The position numbers and the translations under genes were made by a program. Shown here piece after piece: positions 7,076 through 13,736 of a stretch of DNA of 19,877 nt. Under the pieces are notes generated by a model. That model had not been told where the DNA came from. It was given only the letters and a program-made list of their open reading frames with translations, and searched no databases. Within the stretch, counting starts at the first letter, position 1. Every line of letters starts with the position of its first letter. The DNA lies in contig JAFLRS010000016.1 of assembly GCA_022511355.1 (NCBI GenBank), positions 1-19,877 on the forward strand, given 5' to 3'. Source of the stretch: Alistipes sp. (GTDB lineage Bacteria > Bacteroidota > Bacteroidia > Bacteroidales > Rikenellaceae).

Positions 7076-8272
7076 TTATTCGACCTCGAGGACCAGACCT
7101 TTCAGATATTCGCCTTCGGGGTGGTAGATGTTTACGGGATGGTCGGCGGGCTGGGTTAGCTGATGCAGAATCCTCACTTTGCGTCCGGCTATGGCTGCGG
7201 CCGTAAAGACGGTGGTGCGGAACAGCTCTTTGGAGACGGCCTGCGAGCAGGAGAAGGTAAAGAGTATGCCGCCTTTGCGGATTTGCGAAATCGCGCGTGC
7301 ATTGAGTCGTTTGTACCCCTGCAATGCATTTCCGAGTACTTTGTGATGTTTGGCGAAAGCCGGCGGGTCGAGTATTATCATGTCGTAGCGGTCGCCTATG
7401 TTTTTGAGATATTCGACGGCATCGCAGGCCAGCACGGTATGCGGGGCATCGTCGCCGAAATTGAGTTTTACATTTTCGTCGGCGAGTTTCACGGCGCGTT
7501 CCGAGGCATCTATCGAGCATACTTCGGCAGCTCCGCCGGCGAGTGCATATACCGAGAATCCGCCCGTATAGCAGAAGGTATTCAGCACGGTTCGTCCTGC
7601 GGCATAACGCTCCACGAGTTCGCGGTTGAAACGCTGGTCGATGAAGAATCCGGTTTTCTGACCCTCTTCCCAGTTCACGACGAAACGGTGTCCGTTCTCG
7701 CTGACCGTCACATTTTTTTCGCCGCACTCCCCGATGAGGTATCCGTCGCGGGCATCGAGTCCGGCCTTGTAGGGGACGGTCTGTGCGCTTTTGTCGTATA
7801 CGGCATTTATGCGGCCGTCGGTCACTTCGACAATCGCCCGTGCCACGGCTTCGCGCGAGCGGTACATTCCTACCGAATGACACTGCACGACGGCCGTCGA
7901 ACCGTAAATATCTACAACGAGTCCCGGCAGCGAATCACCTTCGCCGTGTACGAGCCGGTAGCAGGTGGTCCGTTCGCTGCCGACCAGACCGAGCGTGCGC
8001 CGAACCGAATATGCACTGGCTATCTTGTCGTGCCACCATGCGTCGTCGATTGTTTCGGGTTCGAAAGTCAGTACGCGCACGGCTATCGAACCTATCTGAT
8101 AGTGTCCGCGTGCTATGAATTCGCCGTTGTGCGTATATACGTCTGCGATTTCGCCCTCTTCTGCGGGGCAGCCGTCGGTTTCGATTCGCTCTATGGCACC
8201 CGAGAAGACCCACGGATGCAGGCGGCGCAAAGATTCCTCTTTGCCACGGCGGAGATATATTCCCTTTATCAT
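7076..8272 (-). CDS. rlmI: 23S rRNA (cytosine-C5) methyltransferase, RlmI-like (PUA + SAM methyltransferase)
   Basis: A 398-residue class I SAM-dependent methyltransferase of the RlmI/COG1092 type, which in E. coli makes m5C1962 of 23S rRNA. The N-terminal 70 residues form a PUA-like RNA-binding domain (LRRLHPWVFSGAI at 15-27), followed by a central domain and the Rossmann methyltransferase: GQKTGFFIDQR at 204-214, the SAM-binding VLNTFCYTGGFSVYAL at 229-244, the acidic loop SIDAS at 253-257, motif IV LDPPAF at 301-306, and motif VI SCSQ at 341-344, whose Cys342 is the expected catalytic cysteine. The end HPEGEYLKGLVL at 384-395 is also typical. The length equals the family norm. The ATG at 8272 follows radC by 31 bases. 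Exact target site in this organism is inferred from the family. Confidence 0.92.
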   Translation of the reverse strand: MIKGIYLRRGKEESLRRLHPWVFSGAIERIETDGCPAEEGEIADVYTHNGEFIARGHYQIGSIAVRVLTFEPETIDDAWWHDKIASAYSVRRTLGLVGSERTTCYRLVHGEGDSLPGLVVDIYGSTAVVQCHSVGMYRSREAVARAIVEVTDGRINAVYDKSAQTVPYKAGLDARDGYLIGECGEKNVTVSENGHRFVVNWEEGQKTGFFIDQRFNRELVERYAAGRTVLNTFCYTGGFSVYALAGGAAEVCSIDASERAVKLADENVKLNFGDDAPHTVLACDAVEYLKNIGDRYDMIILDPPAFAKHHKVLGNALQGYKRLNARAISQIRKGGILFTFSCSQAVSKELFRTTVFTAAAIAGRKVRILHQLTQPADHPVNIYHPEGEYLKGLVLEVE

Positions 8273-8303
8273 AATTGCGTGTAAATCGGTTAAAACGATG
8301 CTC

Positions 8304-8954
8304 TTACAACAGACCTTCCTGCAGGAAGCTGAAGACTCCTCCGCGACCGATTATCAGATGGTCGAGGAGTCGTATGTCGAAGAGTTTCAGAGCTGCGGCG
8401 ATGGTTTCGGTGAGGTTTTTGTCGCCCTCGCTGGGACGCGTGTCGCCCGACGGATGATTGTGTACCATGATTATCTGTGTGGCGAGCAGTTCGAGGGCGC
8501 GTTTCGCAATCAGACGACGGTCCACGACCGTGCCCTGAACTCCGCCCTGACTCAATCGCTGACGCTCGATTATGCGGTTCGAATTGGTGAGGTATAGAAT
8601 CCAGCACTCTTCGTGTTTTATACCTTCGAGCATCGGTCTGAATATGCGAGCCACATCGTCGCTCGAGGTTATGGAGTCAATCTCCTCGGCCTGCGACCGC
8701 ATGGTGCGTCGGCCTAATTCGGCGGAGGCGGCTATGCGCAGAGCGCGACGCATACCCACGCCTTCGATCATTCGCAGGCGGGCTATGTCGATGCGTCCCA
8801 AAGCTGCCGTCGAACCGCATTCGGCCAGAATCTTTTCGGCCATCTCCTGCGCCGAGAGGGTGGTGCTGCCTTCGTCGAGCAGCAGCGACAACAACTCGGC
8901 ATCGGTGAGTGAACCGATGCCGCGCACAACAATCTTGTTTGTCAATAAGTCCAT
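8304..8954 (-). CDS. radC: RadC family JAB/MPN-domain protein
   Basis: A 216-residue RadC (UPF0758) protein. It has an N-terminal helix-hairpin-helix region (about 15-82, with LTDAELLSLLL at 16-26 and MIEGVGMRRALRI at 62-74) and a C-terminal JAMM-type metal-binding domain with HNHPSGD at 165-171 and the following PSEGD (Asp178). RadC proteins were once called DNA repair proteins, but that role is disputed and the cellular function is not settled. The usual PREKL segment before the first helix is replaced by TNKIV; the gene cannot be extended because an in-frame stop (that of rnc) lies 15 bases upstream. The ATG at 8954 is preceded by GAAAGGAAT, a possible Shine-Dalgarno sequence, uncommon in this window. 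Confidence 0.93.
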   Translation of the reverse strand: MDLLTNKIVVRGIGSLTDAELLSLLLDEGSTTLSAQEMAEKILAECGSTAALGRIDIARLRMIEGVGMRRALRIAASAELGRRTMRSQAEEIDSITSSDDVARIFRPMLEGIKHEECWILYLTNSNRIIERQRLSQGGVQGTVVDRRLIAKRALELLATQIIMVHNHPSGDTRPSEGDKNLTETIAAALKLFDIRLLDHLIIGRGGVFSFLQEGLL

Positions 8955-8969
8955 ATTCCTTTCGGAGCG

Positions 8970-10244
8970 TTACTTCTGTTCTCCGTTTTCGGCCGGCAGG
9001 TCTGCGGCGGCGCTTTCCGACTTCTTCCTGCGTCCGCGACGCTTCTTGACGGGTTGTTCCGGAACCTCTGCAACCGTTTCGGCTGCTGCGGGTGCCGCTT
9101 CTGCTGCGATTTCGCTCTTCTTTCGGCGTCCGCGACGCTTCTTGACAGGCTGTTCCGGAGCCTCTGCAACCGTTTCGGCCGCTGCGGGTGCCGCTTCTGC
9201 TGCGGCTTCGCTCTTCTTCTTGCGTCCGCGACGCTTCTTGACGGGCTGTTCCTGCGGTTGTTCCTGCGGCTGCTCCTCGACGGGAGTCTCGACGTTCTGC
9301 GCTTCGCTCTCCGCTGCGGGTGCCTGATGCTCTGCCGACTTCTTTCTGCGTCCGCGGCGGCGTTTTGCGGGCTGCTCTTCAGCTGCGGGTTCAGTCTGTG
9401 GCGACTCCGTTTCTGCCGCGGCAGGCTCTTGGTTCTTGACGGGAGCTTCGTTTTTGGGTTTGCGGTTTTCGGCCTTTACCAGCATACGGTCCACCTTGTC
9501 GAGCAGACGTGCGCATTCGGCATCGCTCATTTCGCGAACGAGCGAATATGCGGCATTCTGTTCGGAGCTTTTTTTGGAGTCGCCGACTCCGTGTCCCGTT
9601 TCGATGCCGTCGATTATCACGGTCGTATAGAATACGGGCGCTCCCGATTTGTTTTCGCCGCTCTTGCGGGTGCGGAATTCGAGCGAATGGCGGTTTTTCT
9701 GACACCATTCGATAAGACGGCTTTTGAAGTCGCTTTCCGAATCGGAGAGTTCGTCGATGCTGAGGAAACGTTCGAATATATCGTTGATAAGCAGACGGTT
9801 GGTAAAATCGTAGCCTTTGTCGAGATAGATTGCGCCCATCATGGCTTCGAAAGCGTCGCCGTAGAGGTGTTTTTGCTGGAGCGTGGCTCCGCTCTTGCAA
9901 ATCAGATATTTGTCGAGTCCGATGAATACGGCCATTTCGTTGAGCGACTGCCGCGATACGATTTTGGAGCGCATCTGCGTAAGGAATCCTTCGTCGCGGT
10001 CGGGATAGGCTATGAAGAGGTACTCCGAGGTGATGCTTTCGATTACGGCATCGCCCAGATATTCGAGACGTTCGTTGTTTATGTGGTGGCCGTCCACCGA
10101 CTGCGAGGCCGATTTGTGTATAAGCGCAACCTTGTAGAGTTCGATGTTGTTGGGTATGAACCCGAACATATCATCGATGAATCTGAAATACTCCTTGTCG
10201 ATACCGAAGTTTCGCTTTATGGAGCGTTTGATAAAGTTGAACAC
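8970..10244 (-). CDS. rnc: ribonuclease III with a long repetitive basic/acidic C-terminal tail
   Basis: RNase III cuts double-stranded RNA, including rRNA precursors. Residues 20-160 form the catalytic domain with the signature NERLEYLGDAV at 57-67 (Glu61, Asp65) and the second metal site YGDAFEAMMGAIY at 128-140 (Asp130, Glu133). Residues 170-238 form the dsRNA-binding domain, ending in GDSKKSSEQNAAYSLV. The family core ends near residue 250, but here the protein goes on to 424. The tail (about 258-424) holds four basic blocks of the type KKRRGRRKKS at 294-303, 336-345, 368-377 and 400-409, separated by linkers of Ala, Glu, Pro and Gln. It is predicted disordered and could bind RNA or ribosomes; this is inference. 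The gene follows fabF by 25 bases. No frameshift is needed: the tail keeps one open frame to the TAA at 8970. Confidence 0.95.
   Translation of the reverse strand: MFNFIKRSIKRNFGIDKEYFRFIDDMFGFIPNNIELYKVALIHKSASQSVDGHHINNERLEYLGDAVIESITSEYLFIAYPDRDEGFLTQMRSKIVSRQSLNEMAVFIGLDKYLICKSGATLQQKHLYGDAFEAMMGAIYLDKGYDFTNRLLINDIFERFLSIDELSDSESDFKSRLIEWCQKNRHSLEFRTRKSGENKSGAPVFYTTVIIDGIETGHGVGDSKKSSEQNAAYSLVREMSDAECARLLDKVDRMLVKAENRKPKNEAPVKNQEPAAAETESPQTEPAAEEQPAKRRRGRRKKSAEHQAPAAESEAQNVETPVEEQPQEQPQEQPVKKRRGRKKKSEAAAEAAPAAAETVAEAPEQPVKKRRGRRKKSEIAAEAAPAAAETVAEVPEQPVKKRRGRRKKSESAAADLPAENGEQK
9015..9245 (-). repeat. 96-base in-frame tandem repeat in the rnc tail (about 2.4 copies)
   Basis: Two complete units (9245-9150 and 9149-9054) differ at about nine of 96 bases, and a partial third (9053-9015) follows. 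Each unit codes for 32 residues: a PVKKRRGRRKKSE-like block and an Ala/Glu/Pro linker ending APEQ or VPEQ. The first basic block (around 9350) stands outside the exact period. The frame is preserved, so copy number could vary without breaking the gene. Confidence 0.92.
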
Positions 10245-10269
10245 GGTGTTTGTACTATGTTAAAAGTGT

Positions 10270-11520
10270 TTATTCGACTTTGCGGAAGACGACGGTAGCG
10301 TTGTGTCCGCCGAATCCGAAAGTATTGCTTACGGCTACGCGCACGTTGCGTTTCTGAGCGGTGCCGAGTGTGAGGTTGAGGCGGCTGTCGATAGCCGGAT
10401 CGAGATTTTGGACGTTGATTGTAGGGGGTACGGTATCGTGTCCGATGGCGAATATGCAGGCCAGAGCTTCGATGGCTGCTGCTGCGCCGAGCAGATGGCC
10501 GGTCATCGACTTGGTGGCCGAGATGTTGATGTTGTAGATATTTTCGCCGAACAGCGAATGCAGTGCCTTGAGTTCGGCCACATCGCCCAGCGGGGTGGAT
10601 GTGCCGTGAACGTTGATGTAATCGACGTCGGACGGTTCGGCGGCGGCATCGGCGAGCGCATTGCGCATCGATGCTTCGGCGCCTTTGCCGTCGGGGTCGG
10701 GGGCGGTCATGTGATGTGCGTCGGCGGACATACCTCCGCCGGCGAATTCGCAATAGATTTTCGCTCCGCGGGCCACGGCGTGTTCATACTCTTCGAGTAT
10801 GAGTGCGCCGGCACCTTCGCCCATGACGAATCCGTCGCGGTCGGCGTCGAAGGGACGCGATGCGTGTTGGGGGTCGTCGTTGCGTGTGGAGAGGGCCTGC
10901 ATGGAGTTGAAGCCGCCTATTCCGGGGATGTTGATTACCGCTTCCGAGCCTCCGGCTATCATTATGTCGGCCCGTCCTGCGCGTATTTGGTCGAGTGCGC
11001 TTATGAGTCCGTGGTTGGACGATGCGCAAGCCGACGATACGCAGTAATTGGGACCTTTGAGGCCGTATTTGATAGAGATGTAACCGGCAGGCAGGTCGGG
11101 AATCATGCGGGGAACGAAGAACGGACTAAACCGCGGGGTTCCGTCCCCGGCGGCATAGTCCGTCACTTCTGCGAAGAACGATGTCAGTCCTCCGACGCCC
11201 GTACACCAAATGACTCCTGCGCGTTGGGGGTTGCAGAGGGCAAAATCGATTTTGCTGTCGGCGACTGCTTCGGCAACGGCTATCATGGCGAATTGCGCGA
11301 AGTCGTCGTATTTGCGAACCTCTTTGCGGTCGAAGTATTGTGACGGGTCGTAATTTTTGACCTCGCAGGCGAATCGTGTTTTGTGCTTTCGGGCATCGAA
11401 GTGCGTAATGGGGGCGGCGGCGCTCACGCCTTTTTCGAGGTTTTCGAAATATTCGGCGACGTTATTGCCGAGCGGATTGATTGTGCCTATGCCTGTTACT
11501 ACTACACGTCGTTCTGCCAT
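10270..11520 (-). CDS. fabF: beta-ketoacyl-ACP synthase II
   Basis: FabF condenses malonyl-ACP with acyl-ACP to lengthen fatty acids by two carbons. The 416-residue product has the start VVVTGIGTINPLG at 6-18, the active-site Cys165 in SSACASSNHG, and the two catalytic histidines His305 (NVHGTSTPLGD) and His342 (KSMTGHLLGA), giving the Cys-His-His triad of the FabB/FabF class. The end SNTFGFGGHNATVVF is also typical. Length is normal. The open frame goes up to 11607, but the ATG at 11520 (MAERRVVVTG) fits the family start and leaves a 52-base gap after acpP. acpP and fabF side by side followed by rnc is a widespread order, and its substrate carrier is encoded directly upstream. Confidence 0.97.
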   Translation of the reverse strand: MAERRVVVTGIGTINPLGNNVAEYFENLEKGVSAAAPITHFDARKHKTRFACEVKNYDPSQYFDRKEVRKYDDFAQFAMIAVAEAVADSKIDFALCNPQRAGVIWCTGVGGLTSFFAEVTDYAAGDGTPRFSPFFVPRMIPDLPAGYISIKYGLKGPNYCVSSACASSNHGLISALDQIRAGRADIMIAGGSEAVINIPGIGGFNSMQALSTRNDDPQHASRPFDADRDGFVMGEGAGALILEEYEHAVARGAKIYCEFAGGGMSADAHHMTAPDPDGKGAEASMRNALADAAAEPSDVDYINVHGTSTPLGDVAELKALHSLFGENIYNINISATKSMTGHLLGAAAAIEALACIFAIGHDTVPPTINVQNLDPAIDSRLNLTLGTAQKRNVRVAVSNTFGFGGHNATVVFRKVE

Positions 11521-11572
11521 AAAGTTTTGATATGTGATTCGCTTGTGCGTCGGGTCTTGATTGCGGTGTCGA

Positions 11573-11809
11573 TTATTTCTTGTGCTCTTCGATGTAAGCG
11601 ACAGCATCGCCTACGGTTGCGATTTTTTCGGCATCCTCGTCGGGGATCTGAATGTCGAATTCTTTCTCGAACTCCATAATCAGTTCGACAGTGTCGAGCG
11701 AGTCTGCGCCCAGATGTCCCGTGAAGCTTGCTTCGGGAGTTACTTCCGATTCCTTTACTCCGAGTTTGTCTACGATAATCTTGACAACCTTGTCCTGAAT
11801 TTCTGACAT
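11573..11809 (-). CDS. acpP: acyl carrier protein
   Basis: A 78-residue acidic four-helix protein that carries growing fatty acids on a 4'-phosphopantetheine arm. The attachment site is Ser37 in the GADSLDTVEL motif (34-43), followed by the acidic helix EFEKEFDIQIPDEDA and the end TVGDAVAYIEEH. The start chosen is the ATG at 11809 (MSEIQDKVV); a TTG three codons upstream could extend the frame but has no support. It is the first gene of the acpP-fabF-rnc-radC-rlmI-GSCFA run and sits next to the promoter region shared with yraN. Confidence 0.97.
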   Translation of the reverse strand: MSEIQDKVVKIIVDKLGVKESEVTPEASFTGHLGADSLDTVELIMEFEKEFDIQIPDEDAEKIATVGDAVAYIEEHKK

Positions 11810-11895
11810 AATTTTCAAATTTTAGTTAAACATTTATTTTTGTTGGTACTGTAATCTTGTTCCGTGTTGTCTGCGATTTTTGCCGAACAACGTGG

Positions 11896-11926
11896 CAAAA
11901 ATAACACTTTTTTATTATTTTTGAAA
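11896..11926 (-). promoter_or_regulatory. candidate promoter of the acpP operon
   Basis: On the minus strand TATTTTTG (11903-11896) matches TAnnTTTG. Nineteen bases upstream stands TTTC (11926-11923), a near match to the TTTG/TTG element. Transcription would start near 11889 and leave a leader of about 80 bases before acpP. It lies in the 184-base gap (11810-11993) between the divergent genes acpP and yraN, which is otherwise AT-rich and holds no gene. Confidence 0.5.
11916..11923 (+). promoter_or_regulatory. candidate promoter -7 box of yraN
   Basis: Plus-strand TATTTTTG matches TAnnTTTG exactly, 70 bases before the yraN ATG. The sequence 20 bases upstream reads TGG and not TTG. It touches the upstream element of the acpP promoter on the other strand, so the two could compete for polymerase. 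AT-richness here makes chance matches more likely. Confidence 0.38.
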
Positions 11927-11993
11927 TATTAATCGCAATATTTTGGATTGCGTGCAGCGATAAAATTATTAATATTTTGAGTAACAGTTCGTT

Positions 11994-12359
11994 ATGACAA
12001 ACACTGCCGAGACCGGCCGATTGGGTGAAGAGCTTGTCGTTCAATATTTGCGTCGAAACGGATTCCTCATTGCCGAACGGAACTGGCGGAACGGAAGCCA
12101 CGAAATCGACATCATAGCCTTGCGTCGCGGAACGGTTCACTTCGTCGAGGTGAAGACCCGTTCGGCCACGGGGCTGACCTCTCCCGAATCGGCGTTCAAT
12201 GCCGCGAAGCGTCGTGCGCTGCTTCGTGCTGCTGCGGTCTATATGGCCCGTGCGGGTTCCGGGTGCGAATTTCAGTTCGATTTGGCGGCCGTGGAACTCG
12301 CTCCCGACCACACCCACGAGATAAGATATTTCGAAAGCGTCATCGAAAGTAACTGGTGA
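11994..12359 (+). CDS. yraN: YraN/UPF0102 family nuclease-like protein
   Basis: A 121-residue protein of the UPF0102 (YraN) family, which has the restriction-endonuclease-like fold. Visible marks are the N-terminal GRLGEELVVQYLRRNGF at 8-24, then the nuclease-like core: Glu37 and Asp39 in HEIDIIA and the FVEVKTR strand at 50-56 with Glu52 and Lys54, in the pattern D...ExK of PD-(D/E)XK nucleases. Length is the family norm. Its role is not established; Holliday junction or repair functions have been suggested from the fold. It is the first plus-strand gene after the acpP divergence; waaA downstream has its own promoter starting right after the yraN stop. Confidence 0.92.
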   Translation: MTNTAETGRLGEELVVQYLRRNGFLIAERNWRNGSHEIDIIALRRGTVHFVEVKTRSATGLTSPESAFNAAKRRALLRAAAVYMARAGSGCEFQFDLAAVELAPDHTHEIRYFESVIESNW

Positions 12360-12361
12360 TA

Positions 12362-12392
12362 TTGCATTTGATACAAATTATATATACCTTTG
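12362..12392 (+). promoter_or_regulatory. Bacteroidota-type promoter of waaA
   Basis: TTG (12362-12364), 20 bases, then TACCTTTG (12385-12392): a full match to TTG-N19-21-TAnnTTTG, the best in the window together with that of secA. Transcription would begin near 12399, leaving a leader of about 55 bases before the ATG at 12454. The leader contains a GC-rich stretch (12408-12420) of no clear function. Confidence 0.75.
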
Positions 12393-12453
12393 CACCTCGA
12401 AAAATCGGCGGGGCGCGTCAGTCCGTTTCTGCCGGATATCGAAATTTGGAGAG

Positions 12454-13683
12454 ATGTGGTTATATAATATAGGTATTTGCATATACGTCAGATGCATTGC
12501 TCTGGCGGCAAGATGGTACCCCAAGGCACGTCTGTGGTGCGAGGGACGCAGAGGTCTCTTCGAGCGCATGGCGGCTGCGGTGAGTGCCGGCGACCGCATC
12601 GTGTGGATTCATTCGGCGTCGCTCGGGGAGTTCGAGCAGGGTCGGCCCGTAATCGAACGCATCCGCGAGCAACATCCCGAATACAAAATTCTGCTTACAT
12701 TCTTCTCTCCGTCGGGCTACGAGATTCGCAAAAATTACGAGGGTGCCGACTATGTATTCTATCTGCCGGCCGATATGCCGTCGCAGGTGCGCCGTTTTCT
12801 CGATATTGTCCGGCCCGAAATCGCCATCTTCGTCAAGTACGAATACTGGCTCAATATGTTGGCCGAACTGCGCCGACGCAACATCCGAACCTACATCATT
12901 TCGGCCATATTCCGCCGCAATTCGGTATTTTTCCGCTTCTACGGAGGATTGTGGCGACGCGCATTGCGCAGTTTCGAGACCATATTCGTGCAGAATCCCG
13001 AATCGGCCGAACTGCTGGCCGGCATCGGATTCGGGAATGTGAAGGTTGCCGGCGACACCCGTTTCGACCGTGTGGCGAAGATTGCCGGTCAGGCCCGCCG
13101 CATCGACCTTATCGACCGTTTCTGCGGTCAGAACCGCGTATTCATTGCAGGTTCCACGTGGGCTCCCGACGAAGAACTGCTGCTGCATCTTATCAACGAC
13201 AATCCGTCGGTCAAATTCATAGTGGCTCCGCACGAGATGAACGAAGAGCGCATAGCGCATCTGTGTGCGGGCGTTAAGGGCGGAGCAATCCGTTATACCA
13301 AATGCACGCCGCTCACATCGTTCGGCTCGAAGCAGATGCTCGTACTCGATACGGTGGGAGTTCTGGCTTCGGCCTACGGTTACGCATCATGGGCCTACAT
13401 CGGCGGCGGATTCGGTGTGGGCATCCACAATACGCTCGAGGCTGCGGCATTCGGACTCCCCATAGCATTCGGACCCAATTACGGCAAGTTCCGCGAAGCC
13501 CGCGAATTGGTGGCTTTGGAGGCTGCCGCTTCGGTTTCGGACTATGAAGGGTTGAGCCGATGGTTCGCTCCGCTGCGCGACAATGAAGAGTATCTGCGCA
13601 AGGTGAGCCGCAAGGCGAGGGAGTACACCGTCAGGAATCAGGGTGCCACCGATATAATCGTGGAAAATATTTTTCAAAAATAA
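12454..13683 (+). CDS. waaA: 3-deoxy-D-manno-octulosonic acid (Kdo) transferase
   Basis: WaaA (KdtA) attaches Kdo from CMP-Kdo to the lipid A precursor on the cytoplasmic face of the inner membrane. The 409-residue product begins with a hydrophobic/amphipathic membrane anchor (1-22), then the signature IHSASLGEFEQGRPVI at 52-67, in which Glu59 corresponds to the catalytic base of the family. Further blocks are LLTFFSPSGYEIRKN near 79-93, the KYEYWLNMLAEL segment, AGSTWAPDEE in the C-terminal GT-B half, APHEMNEERI, and the late AYIGGGFGVGIHNTLEAAAFGLPIAFGP, which binds the nucleotide sugar. Length agrees with the family (about 410-430). The ATG at 12454 follows TTGGAGAG, a possible ribosome site. 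It ends in the stem of the terminator at 13682. Confidence 0.96.
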   Translation: MWLYNIGICIYVRCIALAARWYPKARLWCEGRRGLFERMAAAVSAGDRIVWIHSASLGEFEQGRPVIERIREQHPEYKILLTFFSPSGYEIRKNYEGADYVFYLPADMPSQVRRFLDIVRPEIAIFVKYEYWLNMLAELRRRNIRTYIISAIFRRNSVFFRFYGGLWRRALRSFETIFVQNPESAELLAGIGFGNVKVAGDTRFDRVAKIAGQARRIDLIDRFCGQNRVFIAGSTWAPDEELLLHLINDNPSVKFIVAPHEMNEERIAHLCAGVKGGAIRYTKCTPLTSFGSKQMLVLDTVGVLASAYGYASWAYIGGGFGVGIHNTLEAAAFGLPIAFGPNYGKFREARELVALEAAASVSDYEGLSRWFAPLRDNEEYLRKVSRKAREYTVRNQGATDIIVENIFQK

Positions 13684-13720
13684 AAATCCGAAATTTAACA
13701 AGGTTTCGGATTTTTATTTT
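13682..13720. terminator. bidirectional intrinsic terminator between waaA and the M23 peptidase gene
   Basis: A perfect 12-base inverted repeat: AAAAATCCGAAA (13682-13693) pairs with TTTCGGATTTTT (13704-13715) around a 10-base loop, followed on the plus strand by ATTTTTG. Read in the other direction the stem also ends in T-rich sequence. It lies between convergent genes, begins within the waaA stop codon and 17 bases beyond it reaches the M23 gene end at 13737, so it can stop both operons. Confidence 0.88.
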
Positions 13721-13736
13721 TGTCTTTCCGTTCGCC

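Noticed and set aside
9015..9360. AT-hook motifs in the RNase III tail
   Set aside because: AT-hooks need a GRP core; the blocks here read RRGRRKK without Pro, so the DNA-binding label is not supported.
11857..11891. Alternative short stems (11885-11890 with 11857-11862, or 11887-11891 with 11866-11870) in the acpP leader, as a switch-like element
   Set aside because: Stems of only 5-6 pairs in AT-rich sequence, with no known riboswitch motif; not better than chance.
12399..12453. Possible structured leader or small RNA before waaA
   Set aside because: Only interrupted pairings (TCGA/TCGA, CGGC/GCCG) around large loops; no terminator or tRNA-like fold.
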